Shown one piece after another: positions 8,305 through 18,066 of a stretch of DNA of 64,000 bases. Location: positions 326,269 through 390,268 of the forward strand of contig NZ_WWER01000005.1 of the NCBI RefSeq assembly GCF_009857885.1, in the 5' to 3' direction. How positions within the stretch are numbered: the first letter of the stretch is position 1; each line of letters starts with the position of its first letter. Origin of the DNA: Pusillimonas sp. TS35 (GTDB taxonomy: Bacteria; Pseudomonadota; Gammaproteobacteria; Burkholderiales; Burkholderiaceae_B). The position numbers and the translations under genes are program-made. Below the pieces are notes generated by a model. The model was not told where the DNA came from, made no database searches, and saw only the letters and a list, made by a program, of their open reading frames with translations.

Positions 8305-9975
8305 TCAGTTGTCACTGGGCTCGATGTCGCGCAGCCGGTTGGGCAGCAGCGCGTTGTGGCGTGCCAGGATGGGATAGGCCGTGGCTTCCACCATGCAGGC
8401 GTTGATGGCCTTGGTGTCGCGCAAGATGTCCAAGTAGAACGAACCCTGGTCGACGTCGTCCAGCCGGCCGGCCTTGATGGTGCGCAGGTGTTGCTCCACC
8501 GCCTGCGCCTCAAGTTCGCGAAAACTCCCTTTCTCGAATGCAAGAACCCGGGCGCTGCGCAGGTCTTCGGTCATGAACAGCGCGGCGGCCTGGCGCTGGT
8601 TGCGGATCAGGCGGTCTATTGTCTCGGCAAGCTGCTCCTGCTGCCAGGGCTTCAGCGACCAGCCCTTTTTGCGCAGCGTCGCGATGTGCGTCATCAGGCC
8701 GTTGGCGGCAATATTGGCGGCATGGGTCATGTTCGACGAAAACGCGACGATATCATCCAGCCGCTGGTGTTCGGTCTTGTTCAGTGATTCCTGATCCAAG
8801 GTGGCCAAATAGGCGGCAATATGGCTGTCCAGCTGGTTGATTGCGTTGGCCAGATAGCGGGCCTGGATATGCAGCGGGTGGCCGTCGCGTGTGAACGCCG
8901 TACGGGTGATCGACAGCATATTCTGAACCATGTCGCTGATGCGCAGCGCTTCGCGGGCGGCATTGCCCAGCGCGATGCCCGGTACCTCGTGGGCGGACGC
9001 ATCCAGGTAGCGCGGCTGAGACGGATCGTTCGGATCGGTGCGGCGCGGCAGCAGCCGGCGCAGCAGGCGGGCATAGGGCGTCAGCAGCGGCAAGAAGATC
9101 AGCGCCACGGCAATATTGAAAAAGGTATGGAAGTTGGCGACACCTCGTGCGGGATCGCTTGTGAACCATTGCATGACCGCGGGCAGCCAGGGGAGCGTGA
9201 TCAGGGCGATCACGCAGCCTGCGACGCGGGTGCCCAGGTTGCCGATCGGCAGCCGGCGTGTGGCTGGGTCGTTGCCGCCGGCGGTTTCCAGCAAAGGGTT
9301 GACGGCTGTGCCGAGGTTTGCGCCCAGCACTAAGGCAATTGCCAGTGAAGCGCCGATCAAGCCCTGGTGCGCCAGTGACATGATCAGCACGACAACAGCG
9401 ACGCTGGAGTGCGACGCCCAGGCGAGCACCGCCGCCAGCGCCATCGCTGCCACGGGCTGGTCTGATAGGGCTTCGATCAGCAGCCTGAGCAGTTGTGCAT
9501 GCTCGACGGGTTTGAATAGCAGCGTCAGTTCGTGCAGAGAAAGCAGTAGTAGGCCCAGGCCAATAAACACGCGGCCAAGGTCGCGCCGTCGCCCCGGCGG
9601 ATTGCGCCGAAACAGCCAGACACCAAGCAGAATGAGGGGGGGCGCCAACGCGGTGAGCTTGAATGACAGCAGTTGCACAATGATAGTCGTGCCTACGTTG
9701 GCGCCCAGCATAGCCGCCAGGCCAGGGCCCAGCGCAAGCAGCCCGCCCGCTGCAAAGCTGCTGATCATCAGCCCCGTGGCAGTGCTGCTCTGCACCGCTG
9801 CGGTAATGCCCATGCCGGTAAAGAATGCTTTGGCGCGCGTGCCCAGCGCGCGACCCATCCAGACATGCAGCGCGGCGCCGAATGCCCGTTGCACGCCGGT
9901 CTGGACCATGTGCACGCCCCACAGCAACAGGGCAATGTAGCCTCCGAAGTTAAGCAGGGCAAAGATTTCTCTCAT
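8305..9975 (-). CDS. Na+/Pi cotransporter family protein with C-terminal PhoU-like domain
   Basis: A 556-residue protein. The first about 300 residues are hydrophobic and carry the two inverted Na/Pi symporter repeats with QSSTATG (about residues 58-64) and GANVGTT / GANLGTAVNP signatures. The C-terminal about 230 residues are helical and soluble (ALRISDMVQNML, QLDSHIAAYLATL), resembling PhoU. The family imports, and in some cases exports, phosphate with sodium. The start at 9975 is chosen because the upstream extension to 10026 is proline/glycine-rich and not membrane-like. It stands alone, transcribed towards the dienelactone hydrolase gene. It could balance phosphate together with the PhoU at 42.8 kb, which is inference. 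Confidence 0.88.
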   Translation of the reverse strand: MREIFALLNFGGYIALLLWGVHMVQTGVQRAFGAALHVWMGRALGTRAKAFFTGMGITAAVQSSTATGLMISSFAAGGLLALGPGLAAMLGANVGTTIIVQLLSFKLTALAPPLILLGVWLFRRNPPGRRRDLGRVFIGLGLLLLSLHELTLLFKPVEHAQLLRLLIEALSDQPVAAMALAAVLAWASHSSVAVVVLIMSLAHQGLIGASLAIALVLGANLGTAVNPLLETAGGNDPATRRLPIGNLGTRVAGCVIALITLPWLPAVMQWFTSDPARGVANFHTFFNIAVALIFLPLLTPYARLLRRLLPRRTDPNDPSQPRYLDASAHEVPGIALGNAAREALRISDMVQNMLSITRTAFTRDGHPLHIQARYLANAINQLDSHIAAYLATLDQESLNKTEHQRLDDIVAFSSNMTHAANIAANGLMTHIATLRKKGWSLKPWQQEQLAETIDRLIRNQRQAAALFMTEDLRSARVLAFEKGSFRELEAQAVEQHLRTIKAGRLDDVDQGSFYLDILRDTKAINACMVEATAYPILARHNALLPNRLRDIEPSDN

Positions 9976-10023
9976 GAACGGATCATACCTCGCTGATAGC
10001 TGTGGGCCCTGCGGGCCCGCAGG

Positions 10024-10056
10024 CAATAAAGAGGCCCGGCATTGTGCGCCGGGCCT
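10024..10056 (-). terminator. Rho-independent terminator of htpX
   Basis: A nine-pair stem AGGCCCGGC / GCCGGGCCT with a seven-base loop occupies 10032-10056, and the minus strand then reads CTTTATTGCC. It lies 50 bases past the htpX stop and is oriented to end that transcript. Confidence 0.75.
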
Positions 10057-10106
10057 GCGAGAAGGGCGGGGGGAGGCCGGGTGGCGAGCCCGTCGCTTCT
10101 TCCGCC

Positions 10107-10988
10107 TTAAAGGTGCTGCATGCTCTGCAGCGCGTGGATGCGCGCCTCGAGGGGCGGATGGGAAGCCATCATGGCGCTGATCGAACGACGGCCTGAAATG
10201 CCCGCGGCTTCGAAGGTTTTGGGTAGTTCACCGGCCTCGAGCCCGCCCAGTCGGGCGAGCGCGTGGATCATTGGCTCGCGCGAACCGAGCAGACGGGCCG
10301 AGCCCGCATCGGCACGATATTCGCGCTGCCGGGAGAACCAAGCGACGATCAGCGAGGCCAGCAGGCCGAACACGAGCTCACAGACGATGACCGTGATGTA
10401 ATAGCCCGGACCGATATCGCGGTCGTTCTTGAAGATGGCGCGATCCACCAAGTAGCCCACCACGCGTGCGAAGAAAATGACGAAAGTGTTGACCACACCC
10501 TGTATCAGGGTGAGCGTCACCATGTCGCCGTTGGCCACGTGTGCGACTTCGTGCCCAAGCACGGCCGTGATTTCTTCTTCGCTCATGCTGGACAGCAAGC
10601 CTGTGGAAACCGCCACCAGCGCCTCGTTACGGAAGGCTCCCGTGGCAAATGCGTTGGGCGCGCCTTCGTAAATGGCAACTTCGGGGCGCCCGATGCCGGC
10701 GCGATCGGCCAGCTGATACACGGTATCGAGCAGCCAGGCTTCCCGCGCATTGTCGGGACGCTGCGGGTCGATGACCCGTGCGCCGGTGCTTTGCTTGGCC
10801 ATCCATTTGCTCATCAGTAGTGAAATGATGGAACCCGCGAAACCGATGACGGCCGAAAAAATCAGCAACTGCGTGAAGTCGATGCCGTTGGCACTGAGAT
10901 AGCGGCCCACGCCCAGGATATTCATCGAGGCGCTCAGCACAATCACCACGGCAAAGTTGGTCAGCAGGTAGAGAACTATACGTTTCAT
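10107..10988 (-). CDS. htpX: Membrane zinc metalloprotease HtpX
   Basis: A 293-residue inner-membrane M48 protease. The N-terminus [20 protein letters not shown] gives the first membrane segment. The zinc site is HEVAH (about residue 139-143), and the third ligand Glu is in [10 protein letters not shown] after two more hydrophobic stretches. It degrades misfolded membrane proteins, in cooperation with FtsH in E. coli. The start at 10988 matches the E. coli pattern; an ATG at 11006 adds six residues and has no ribosome site. A terminator follows at 10032-10056. The gene is divergent from a DMT exporter gene with about 150 bases between them. Confidence 0.95.
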   Translation of the reverse strand: MKRIVLYLLTNFAVVIVLSASMNILGVGRYLSANGIDFTQLLIFSAVIGFAGSIISLLMSKWMAKQSTGARVIDPQRPDNAREAWLLDTVYQLADRAGIGRPEVAIYEGAPNAFATGAFRNEALVAVSTGLLSSMSEEEITAVLGHEVAHVANGDMVTLTLIQGVVNTFVIFFARVVGYLVDRAIFKNDRDIGPGYYITVIVCELVFGLLASLIVAWFSRQREYRADAGSARLLGSREPMIHALARLGGLEAGELPKTFEAAGISGRRSISAMMASHPPLEARIHALQSMQHL

Positions 10989-11140
10989 GTAATAGGGATT
11001 CCACAAAGCGGCGACAACGAGCGCCTACCGCGAAACAATGGGGGTGAAACGGCGATTTTAAAGTACCTGCCGGGAAATTGGATCGGGCATCGGAGTATAG
11101 TATCGGCTTCGCGTCGATTACTTATTTCGGTTGATTACGC

Positions 11141-12037
11141 ATGCAGTCTTTGTGGATGCTACTGGCAAGTCTGATGTTCGCCGGCATGGGGGCTTGTGTA
11201 AAGGTTTCCTCGGACTTGGGGGCATCGCTCTCGCACGTCGTGCTGTTTCGCGGCATCCCGTCCGTCCTTCTGCTGTTTGGCTGGGCACTCAGTACCCGCC
11301 GCCGCCTCGCGCCCACCAGTTGGAAGCTGCACCTGTGGCGCAATGTATCGGGCATTTTTTCCATGTGGCTGGGTTTTTTCGCCATCTCCAACCTGCCGCT
11401 TTCTACTGCCATCAGCCTCAACTATACGGCGCCGCTGTTCATCGCTGGCTGGATGCTGGGCTGGGGCGGCTCCCAGCGCGATTCGGTGCGCATCCTTGCG
11501 GTGGTGCTGGGTTTCATAGGCGTGTTGGCGGTACTGCGTCCCAGCCTTGAGCATCAACACGTGCTGGCAGCGGCCAGCGGGTTGGGGGCGGGCGCACTCT
11601 CAGCTATTGCCATGATGCAGATCCGTGAGCTGGGCAGGGTGGGCGAGCCTGAATGGCGCACTGTGTTCATCTTTTCGTGCTGTGTGTGCCTGTCCAGCAT
11701 ACCGGGCCTGGCCGTGGAAGGCGTGGCTTCGGTCAGCCCGGGGGGCTGGGCCGCGCTGGTAGGGGTTGGTGTGCTGGGGCTGATCGGCCAGTTGGCCATG
11801 ACGCGCGCCTTTGGCCTGGGTTCTGCCTTGCTTACCGCCGCGCTTCAGTACACCACCATCATCTTTGCCGCGCTGCTGGGTTATGTGTTCTGGGGCACCA
11901 TCCCCGATGTGATGGCCTGGGCGGGCATGGCGCTTATCATTGCCTCGGGCCTGTTGTCGACCTGGCGCACCTACACCGAAAACCGAGTGCTTCGAGGTAA
12001 TGGGGCGGTAACGCAGGCCCCGGCGGCCAAGGCCTAG
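11141..12037 (+). CDS. EamA/DMT-family transporter
   Basis: A 298-residue protein with ten hydrophobic segments arranged as two EamA repeats, the first starting WMLLASLMFAGMGACVKVS and the second in the second half (GLGAGALSAIAMMQIRELGR). It matches the size of the drug/metabolite transporter superfamily, whose members usually export amino acids, nucleosides or metabolites. Nothing in the sequence or context fixes the substrate. It is transcribed alone and converges on the Rieske oxygenase gene. Confidence 0.85.
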   Translation: MQSLWMLLASLMFAGMGACVKVSSDLGASLSHVVLFRGIPSVLLLFGWALSTRRRLAPTSWKLHLWRNVSGIFSMWLGFFAISNLPLSTAISLNYTAPLFIAGWMLGWGGSQRDSVRILAVVLGFIGVLAVLRPSLEHQHVLAAASGLGAGALSAIAMMQIRELGRVGEPEWRTVFIFSCCVCLSSIPGLAVEGVASVSPGGWAALVGVGVLGLIGQLAMTRAFGLGSALLTAALQYTTIIFAALLGYVFWGTIPDVMAWAGMALIIASGLLSTWRTYTENRVLRGNGAVTQAPAAKA

Positions 12038-12042
12038 CGCCC

Positions 12043-12070
12043 GCGTCGGCGCGTATGCGTTAGCCGACGC
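12043..12070. terminator. Hairpin between convergent DMT and oxygenase genes
   Basis: A perfect eight-pair stem GCGTCGGC / GCCGACGC with a 12-base loop starts six bases past the DMT stop. No clear T-run follows on either strand, so a terminator role is likely only by position. Confidence 0.4.
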
Positions 12071-12113
12071 TGCGCTGTTGGTGATGCCCGCGCCGCCCCT
12101 GCCCCCGCCGCCC

Positions 12114-13268
12114 TCAATCGGGCAATGCGTCCGGCCCCATCAAGCGGCGATACCATTCGTGAAAGTGCTGCATGCCGTCTTCCATGGGCGATTGGTACGG
12201 CCCGGCCTCGGAGACGCCGCGACTCATCAATGCCTTGCGTCCGGCATCCATGCGTTCGGCGATCTCGTCGTCTTCGATGGCGGTTTCCATATAGGCTGCC
12301 CGCTGCGCCTCGACGAACTCGCGCTCGAATGCGGCGATGTCTTCGGGGTAGTAAAACTCGACGATGTTGACGGTTTCCTGGGGGCTGACTGGGTGCAGGG
12401 TAGACAGCACCAGCACATGCGGATATAGCTCAATCATGTGCGTGGGAAAGTACGTGACCCACACCGCGCCGAACTCGGGGGCATCGCCGTCGCGGTAGGC
12501 CATGAGCCGGTCGTGCCAGGCGCGATACACCTCGGAGCCCGGTTGGCTCAGGGCATTGTGCACGCCGACGCGTTGGCAACTGTACCAATCGGAGAACTCC
12601 CAGGTGAGATCGTCGCAGGTGACGAAATGCCCAAGCCCGGGATGGAAGGGCGCGACATGGTAGTCTTCGAGATAGACCTCGATGAAGGTCTTCCAGTTGT
12701 AGTTGCAACGGTGTACTTCGATGTGATCAAGTACATAGCCCGAGAAGTCGAATTCGGGCCGTTCGAAGAGGCTCGCCATGTCGCGAGCAGGGTCTCGGCC
12801 GCCTTCGAACAGCAGGCCGTGGCAGTTGTGCAGCGGGAACTTGCGCAGGTCAAGGCAGGGTGTGGCCGGGAATTGCGGTGCGCCCAGCAGCTTGCCCTGG
12901 TTGTTGTATGTCCAGCGGTGTACGGGGCAGACCATATTGCCGCCCGTATCGCGAAGGTTGCCGCTGGCAGGGCTGCCGGCCACGCCGTTGGCGCTGCCGC
13001 CCAGCATGATGGCCTGCCGATGGCGGCATACATTAGAGATCAGCTCGACGCCGTTGGGGTTGCGTACCAGTACCCGACCCGCGCCTTCATGGGCAAGTGT
13101 GCGCCAATCGCCGGCGTCGGGCGTGAATTTTTCGTTGCCTACATAAAGTGCGGCATTGCCGAAGATGCGCTCGCGCTCGAGCGCAAACAGGGTTTCGTCG
13201 AAGTAGCTGCTGACTGGAAGCTGGGTCTGCGCAGGCATGATATGCGCTTGGCGACCGATGTCGGTCAT
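12114..13268 (-). CDS. Rieske aromatic ring-hydroxylating oxygenase, alpha-subunit type
   Basis: A 384-residue protein with an N-terminal Rieske domain (C81-x-H83 in NVCRHRQA and C114-x2-H117 in VCPVHRW). A catalytic domain follows whose mononuclear iron ligands are expected in EDYHVAPFHPGLGHF. Such enzymes add one or two oxygen atoms to an aromatic or similar substrate using electrons from a separate reductase, and none is encoded nearby. Thirty residues separate H83 from C114, longer than the usual 15-17 or so; the extra part is Gly/Ser/Ala-rich. It is a single gene with a 400-base non-coding region upstream. The substrate is unknown. Confidence 0.87.
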   Translation of the reverse strand: MTDIGRQAHIMPAQTQLPVSSYFDETLFALERERIFGNAALYVGNEKFTPDAGDWRTLAHEGAGRVLVRNPNGVELISNVCRHRQAIMLGGSANGVAGSPASGNLRDTGGNMVCPVHRWTYNNQGKLLGAPQFPATPCLDLRKFPLHNCHGLLFEGGRDPARDMASLFERPEFDFSGYVLDHIEVHRCNYNWKTFIEVYLEDYHVAPFHPGLGHFVTCDDLTWEFSDWYSCQRVGVHNALSQPGSEVYRAWHDRLMAYRDGDAPEFGAVWVTYFPTHMIELYPHVLVLSTLHPVSPQETVNIVEFYYPEDIAAFEREFVEAQRAAYMETAIEDDEIAERMDAGRKALMSRGVSEAGPYQSPMEDGMQHFHEWYRRLMGPDALPD

Positions 13269-13445
13269 GATTCCCCCCCGCGATGATGAACCAGGAAGAA
13301 CGTGTGCTCCGGCCCCTGGTGCGAAGAAAAACGGATTGGCCGATGAAATTTTCAGGAACCCGGCATTATACCTGAGATGTCAGCCTTGGCCAGCCGCACG
13401 CGCCTGTCCGGTGAAATTGTTACTCCCCCATCGGCCCGCATCCCT

Positions 13446-13650
13446 TACAATTCCGTTCATGACTACACGCCCGAACGCAAGCCCCTGTCCGTCGGTACGG
13501 GGCGGGCCGGGCCCATGCTCATCCAGCGTCGACGGCCCCGTATTGTGGCGAAGCGGTCAGGGCCGAAGGGTCAGGGCTCCTCACAAAATACAAGGCGCCA
13601 CCCTGTTTTCAGGGTATAAGGGGCCCGCGGGCGCCAACGGGCGCTTTTTG
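13446..13650 (+). ncRNA. Candidate structured RNA or attenuated leader upstream of xseB
   Basis: The region 13269-13670 holds no gene. On the plus strand it ends in an intrinsic terminator 20 bases before xseB, although no plus-strand gene precedes it for 1.2 kb, which implies a short transcript. A -10-like TACAAT is at 13446-13451, but the -35 is poor. Predicted pairings include GTACGGGGC with GCCCCGTA further on, GCCC-CTG with CAGGGC, and a perfect hairpin ACCCTG-TTTT-CAGGGT (13600-13615). GGCGCC at 13594-13599 could pair with GGCGCC at 13630-13635 and so block the terminator. A 6S-like RNA or an attenuator are both possible. Confidence 0.35.
13631..13649 (+). terminator. Intrinsic terminator just before xseB
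   Basis: A GCGCC / GGCGC stem with loop AACG (13631-13644) is followed directly by TTTTT (13645-13649). The stem is only five pairs but fully GC. It would stop transcription entering xseB from upstream, so either xseB has its own start close by or this is a regulated attenuator. Confidence 0.6.
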
Positions 13651-13670
13651 CTTATTTTCCGGATTACGCC

Positions 13671-13958
13671 ATGAATGAAAAAAATCCGGCCACGCAGGCC
13701 GGTGATGATGCCGCCCAGGATTTGCCGCAAGATTTCGAAACCGCGCTGGCGCAGTTGGAGGCGCTGGTGGGCCAGATGGAAAGCGGCGCATTGCCGCTGG
13801 ATCAGTCCATCGCCGCATACGAAAAAGGGGTCGAACTAGCACGCATTTGCCAGCGTCGCCTCGATCTGGCCGAGCAGCAGGTAAAGGTGCTGCAGGGCAA
13901 TCTGCTAAAGCCCTATACGTCATCGGCCGAGGCGGATGACACGGCGGACGAAGGCTGA
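13671..13958 (+). CDS. xseB: Exodeoxyribonuclease VII small subunit
   Basis: A 95-residue protein with the compact two-helix XseB core: DFETALAQLEALVGQMESG, then LPLDQSIAAYEKGVEL and CQRRLDLAEQQVKVL. It pairs in several copies with XseA to degrade single-stranded DNA in the cytoplasm; xseA is not in the window. It heads xseB-ispA-dxs, with ten bases to ispA, an arrangement common in proteobacteria. Expression may depend on the terminator or attenuator immediately upstream. Confidence 0.95.
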   Translation: MNEKNPATQAGDDAAQDLPQDFETALAQLEALVGQMESGALPLDQSIAAYEKGVELARICQRRLDLAEQQVKVLQGNLLKPYTSSAEADDTADEG

Positions 13959-13967
13959 GGGCGGCGC

Positions 13968-14882
13968 ATGACGAAACGTGTCATAGATTTTCCGGCCTGG
14001 TTGGGCGATCGGGTACGCCATATCGAGTCGGTGCTCGATCAGTTTTTGCCGCCGGCTTCGCGATTGCCGGCCGAATTGCACGAGGCCATGCGTTACGCCG
14101 TGCTGGGCGGTGGCAAGCGGGTGCGCGCAGCGCTGGTGTACGCTGCGGGCGAAGCCTCTCTGCCATCCGGCACGGCCGCCTCGCCGCAGCATATTGCCCT
14201 TGATCACGCGGCAGCGGCGGTCGAGCTCATCCACGCCTATTCGCTGGTGCACGACGATCTACCCTGCATGGACGACGACGCGCTGAGGCGCGGGCGTCCC
14301 ACGGTGCATGTGCGCTATGGCGAGGCCACAGCCATGCTTGCCGGCGATGCGTTGCAGCCGTTGGCCTTTGAGCTCCTGGGCATGATGCCGATTGCGCCGG
14401 CGCTCATCGTGCAGGCTACGCAGTTGCTGGCCCGCTCGGCGGGTAGTTTGGGCATGGTCGGCGGCCAGGCCATCGATTGTGCCAGTGTGGGGGTCCGGCT
14501 CACGGCCGATGACCTGCGCCAGATGCACAGCATGAAAACCGGCGCCATGCTCGAGGCCAGCGTACTGCTTGGCGGCATCGTCGCCGGAGCGGGCTCGGCG
14601 GCGCGCCAGGGGCTCGAAAAATACGCTGCCGCCATTGGCCTGGCATTCCAGGTAGTTGACGATATCCTCGACGTTACGGCCGATACCGCGACGCTAGGCA
14701 AAACCGCTGGCAAAGATGCCGCGGCCGACAAACCTACTTATGTATCCACCCTGGGCCTGGAAGGCTCGCGCGCACTGTTGCGCCAGTTGCACGAGGATGC
14801 CCACGCAGCACTGCTGCCATTGGGGCCGCCTGCCGCGCACCTCGCCTGCATTGCCGATTACATCGTGGGACGCGACCGCTAG
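13968..14882 (+). CDS. ispA: Polyprenyl synthetase, farnesyl diphosphate synthase
   Basis: A 304-residue trans-isoprenyl diphosphate synthase. The first aspartate-rich motif is DDLPCMDDD (about residues 93-101) and the second is [17 protein letters not shown] marks the diphosphate-binding start. It condenses isopentenyl diphosphate with dimethylallyl or geranyl diphosphate to make farnesyl diphosphate. Size, the two-residue insert in the first motif and the xseB-ispA-dxs context favour farnesyl diphosphate synthase over a longer-chain enzyme. The product would feed ubiquinone, undecaprenol and, here, squalene made by HpnCDE at 29-32 kb. Confidence 0.94.
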   Translation: MTKRVIDFPAWLGDRVRHIESVLDQFLPPASRLPAELHEAMRYAVLGGGKRVRAALVYAAGEASLPSGTAASPQHIALDHAAAAVELIHAYSLVHDDLPCMDDDALRRGRPTVHVRYGEATAMLAGDALQPLAFELLGMMPIAPALIVQATQLLARSAGSLGMVGGQAIDCASVGVRLTADDLRQMHSMKTGAMLEASVLLGGIVAGAGSAARQGLEKYAAAIGLAFQVVDDILDVTADTATLGKTAGKDAAADKPTYVSTLGLEGSRALLRQLHEDAHAALLPLGPPAAHLACIADYIVGRDR

Positions 14883-14928
14883 TCGTTGCGGTCTAAAATG
14901 CGCAATGGGAACAAACCAACTGAACCGT

Positions 14929-16818
14929 ATGACCACTGTTTCACTCGAAGACATCAATTCGCCTGCGGACCTGCGCGCCCTGGATCGCTCGCAGCTTGGC
15001 GAGGTGGCCGACCAACTGCGCGCGTTCGTTCTGCAGTCGGTCTCGAAAACGGGCGGGCATCTGTCGTCCAATCTGGGCACGGTTGAGCTAACCATTGCGC
15101 TGCACCGCGTTTTCGATACACCCCACGACCGCATTGTGTGGGACGTCGGCCACCAGTCATATCCGCACAAGATCCTCACCGGGCGGCGCGAAGGCATGGC
15201 GCGCCTGCGTCAGCACGGTGGTATTTCCGGGTTTCCCAAGCGCAGCGAATCCGAGTACGACGCATTCGGCACGGCGCATTCGTCCACGTCGATCTCGGCG
15301 GTGCTGGGTATGGCGGTCGCTTCCCGCAACGCGGGGGTGGATCGCCAGCATATCGCTGTGATCGGCGATGGCGCCATGACCGCCGGCATGGCGTTCGAAG
15401 CGCTCAATAACGCTGGTGTCACGCCCGGCGTCAATGTGCTCGTTGTGCTCAACGACAACGATATGTCGATCTCGCCGCCGGTCGGCGCGCTCAATCGCTA
15501 TCTGGCGCGCCTGATGTCTGGCGGTTTTTATGCGGCAGCCAAGAACGTCGGCCGCGCAGTGCTGCAGCACGTGCCGCCCATGCTCGAGCTGGCTCGTCGT
15601 TTCGAGGGGCATGCCAAGGGCATGATGTCGCCCGCCACGCTATTTGAAGAGCTCGGTTTCAACTACGTCGGCCCCATCGATGGCCACGATCTGGACGCGC
15701 TCCTTCCCACCCTCGAGAACCTCAAGGCGCTTGGCGGCCTGCAGTTTCTGCACGTCGTTACGCGCAAGGGCCAGGGCTACAAGTTGGCCGAAGCCGATCC
15801 CGTCCTGTACCATGGCCCGGGCAAGTTCGACCCCCAAGTGGGCATCCAGAAATCCGGCACGGCATCGCGCCAGACTTTCACTCAAGTGTTCGGGCGCTGG
15901 CTGTGCGACATGGCTGCCGCCGACCGCCGTCTGTATGGCATCACGCCCGCCATGCGCGAGGGTAGCGGGTTGGTCGAGTTCGAAAAGCGCTATCCCGACC
16001 GCTATTTCGACGTCGGCATTGCTGAGCAGCACGCGGTAACCTTTGCCGCTGGCCTGGCCTGCGAGGGCCAAAAGCCGGTCGTGGCGATCTACTCCACCTT
16101 CCTGCAGCGGGGCTACGATCAGCTCATCCACGACGTAGCGCTGCAAGATCTCGACGTCACGTTCGCGCTCGACCGCGCTGGCATTGTCGGCGCCGACGGC
16201 GCCACCCATGCAGGCAATTACGATATCGCTTTCCTGCGCTGCGTCCCCAATATGGTTGTTGCCACGCCGTCCGATGAAAACGAAGCGCGGCTGCTGTTGA
16301 GCACCTGTTATCGTCACAGCGGGCCGGCCGCCGTACGCTATCCGCGCGGCGCCGGGTGTGGGGCCGAGGTAGATCCGGGGCTGGACGTGGTAGAACTGGG
16401 CCGCGGGGTTTTGCGCCGGCAGGGCGGGCGGGTGGCCATCCTGGGCTTTGGTACATTGGTGCCCGCTGCGCTCGAGGCAGCCGAACAGCTCGATGCTACC
16501 CTGGCCGACATGCGTTTCGTCAAGCCGTTGGACGAGGCGCTGGTTGTGCAATTGGCCGAATCGCATGATCTGCTCGTAACGGTCGAAGAGGCAGCCGTGA
16601 TGGGCGGTGCGGGCAGCGCTGTGCTCGAATGCCTTGCCGCCCACGGGCTGCAGGCATCCGTGTTGCAATTGGGCCTGCCCGACGCTTTCGTCGATCACGG
16701 CGACCAGGCGGCTATTCTGGCCGGGTTGGGGCTCGACAGCACCGGCATTGCGTCCGCGATCAGAACGCAGCTTGATAGCCTGGCACAGATGGGCGGTCGT
16801 TCCGCCGCCGCGTCGTAA
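14929..16818 (+). CDS. dxs: 1-deoxy-D-xylulose-5-phosphate synthase
   Basis: A 629-residue thiamine diphosphate enzyme that joins pyruvate and glyceraldehyde 3-phosphate in the first step of the MEP isoprenoid pathway. Visible are the N-terminal [16 protein letters not shown] and [15 protein letters not shown], the ThDP/metal motif [22 protein letters not shown] stretch with [13 protein letters not shown], and the transketolase-type [18 protein letters not shown]. The start at 14929 fits Bordetella Dxs, which begins with MTT; an in-frame ATG at 14905 would add eight residues. It lies 46 bases after ispA, likely in the same operon. The frame back to 14716 only overlaps ispA. Confidence 0.96.
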   Translation: MTTVSLEDINSPADLRALDRSQLGEVADQLRAFVLQSVSKTGGHLSSNLGTVELTIALHRVFDTPHDRIVWDVGHQSYPHKILTGRREGMARLRQHGGISGFPKRSESEYDAFGTAHSSTSISAVLGMAVASRNAGVDRQHIAVIGDGAMTAGMAFEALNNAGVTPGVNVLVVLNDNDMSISPPVGALNRYLARLMSGGFYAAAKNVGRAVLQHVPPMLELARRFEGHAKGMMSPATLFEELGFNYVGPIDGHDLDALLPTLENLKALGGLQFLHVVTRKGQGYKLAEADPVLYHGPGKFDPQVGIQKSGTASRQTFTQVFGRWLCDMAAADRRLYGITPAMREGSGLVEFEKRYPDRYFDVGIAEQHAVTFAAGLACEGQKPVVAIYSTFLQRGYDQLIHDVALQDLDVTFALDRAGIVGADGATHAGNYDIAFLRCVPNMVVATPSDENEARLLLSTCYRHSGPAAVRYPRGAGCGAEVDPGLDVVELGRGVLRRQGGRVAILGFGTLVPAALEAAEQLDATLADMRFVKPLDEALVVQLAESHDLLVTVEEAAVMGGAGSAVLECLAAHGLQASVLQLGLPDAFVDHGDQAAILAGLGLDSTGIASAIRTQLDSLAQMGGRSAAAS

Positions 16819-17014
16819 CGTTGTTTCGGCTTTATGGGTGCCGCCCTGCGCTCGGGAACGAAACATGCGCGGGCGTCGTCCAATCGTGCGTACCGGCCCA
16901 CGAATACACTCATACGCCACGCTGCCTTGCGGGTGGCGGCCGAGGTTGCAAGGCCTCGGCCAGTATATGGTCCAAGCCGTTTTCCGGTCGGTTTGTTATT
17001 GTGTAAAGCTTAAG

Positions 17015-17038
17015 AGGCATTTGCGACAACATGCCTCA
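17015..17038. repeat. Inverted repeat in the folE2 upstream region
   Basis: GAGGCAT and ATGCCTC are separated by ten bases and flanked by CTTAAG at 17010 and 17051. It lies 56 bases before folE2 and 197 bases after dxs. It may be the dxs terminator without a T-run or an operator of folE2. It does not resemble a Zur site as far as I can judge. The rest of the 275-base gap shows nothing clear. Confidence 0.45.
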
Positions 17039-17093
17039 TAATTGATCTTTCTTAAGGAATACCCGGCCCAGGCCGTGTGGAACAGGCAAGCTC

Positions 17094-17909
17094 ATGAATA
17101 CTCTGTACGACTCCCCCGCCGTCATGCCAGACGTTCAAAGTTCGGTTGATACCCGTCATATCGCCATTCAGCGAGTGGGGGTGAGGGGGGTGCGCCACCC
17201 CATGCTGGTTGAAAACACGGGTGGCGAGGCGCAGCCAACTGTCGGCGCTTGGGAACTCACCGTTGCACTCCCTGCGCACGAAAAGGGCACCCACATGTCG
17301 CGCTTCGTGGCGCTGCTGGAGCGCTATCGCTGTGTGGCAATGACGCCCGCGATCTTCTGCCGCATGGCGGCCGAGATGTTGCCACTGCTGCACGCCGATG
17401 CCGGTGATATTTCCGTGCGCTTTCCGTATTTCCTTGAAAAAATCGCACCCATGTCCGGCGTGGCCAGCCTCATGGACTATGAATTGTGCTGGACGGCGCG
17501 CGCCGTGCAAGAAGGTGGAAAGGCCGATGTCACCTTCACGCTCGAGGCGCTGGTGCCGGTCACCAGTCTGTGCCCGTGCTCCAAGGCAATCTCTGACTAC
17601 GGCGCGCACAACCAGCGTTCGCACGTGACCGTTACCGTGGCATACGAACCAGGCTCGCCTGTGGATGCCGATGCGCTTATCCGCAGCGTTGAGCACCAGG
17701 CGTCGTGCGAGTTATGGGGGCTGCTCAAGCGTGTCGACGAAAAATTCGTTACCGAGCGTGCGTACGAAAACCCCAAGTTCGTCGAAGACTTGGTGCGCGA
17801 CGTGGCGCAGGCACTGCACGCAGTACCCGGTGTGCGAAATTATCGCGTCGTCGCCGAGAACTTCGAATCCATCCACAATCATTCGGCTTACGCAGTCATC
17901 GAAGGTTGA
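17094..17909 (+). CDS. folE2: GTP cyclohydrolase FolE2 (type IB)
   Basis: A 271-residue protein of the FolE2 family, which opens GTP to 7,8-dihydroneopterin triphosphate, the first step of folate (and in some species queuosine) synthesis. Family landmarks are [42 protein letters not shown] with the metal/catalytic Cys, and [16 protein letters not shown]. Type IB enzymes can use metals other than zinc and are often induced when zinc is scarce. It is transcribed alone between dxs and the rpsF operon. No FolE (type IA) gene is in the window, so whether it is the sole enzyme cannot be said. Confidence 0.95.
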   Translation: MNTLYDSPAVMPDVQSSVDTRHIAIQRVGVRGVRHPMLVENTGGEAQPTVGAWELTVALPAHEKGTHMSRFVALLERYRCVAMTPAIFCRMAAEMLPLLHADAGDISVRFPYFLEKIAPMSGVASLMDYELCWTARAVQEGGKADVTFTLEALVPVTSLCPCSKAISDYGAHNQRSHVTVTVAYEPGSPVDADALIRSVEHQASCELWGLLKRVDEKFVTERAYENPKFVEDLVRDVAQALHAVPGVRNYRVVAENFESIHNHSAYAVIEG

Positions 17910-18030
17910 GTCCGCCCGGCGGGATGGCACCAGCCTTCCCGGGCAAGACACAGACGGACGGCGGCGTCTCTGGCAGCGATGCTGGGCATCGTCCCTTCCA
18001 GCGCACGGATCACTTTGCCGTCTGCTCGAC

Positions 18031-18060
18031 TTGCCAGGTATTTGATAAAACTGTTATTAT
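18031..18060 (+). promoter_or_regulatory. Predicted promoter of the rpsF ribosomal operon
   Basis: TTGCCA (18031-18036, 5 of 6 to consensus) and TATTAT (18055-18060, 5 of 6) are 18 bases apart. They lie in a locally AT-rich patch about 160 bases before rpsF, as expected for a strong ribosomal protein promoter. Confidence 0.65.
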
Positions 18061-18066
18061 TTCTGG

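Noticed and set aside
13371..13379. TPP riboswitch before xseB-dxs, suggested by CCTGAGATG
   Set aside because: Only this short match is present. The GGGGTGC arm and the second conserved half are absent, and it is 300 bases from the gene.
15640..16920. A 426-residue minus-strand frame
   Set aside because: It is antisense to dxs, with low-complexity composition and no recognisable domain.
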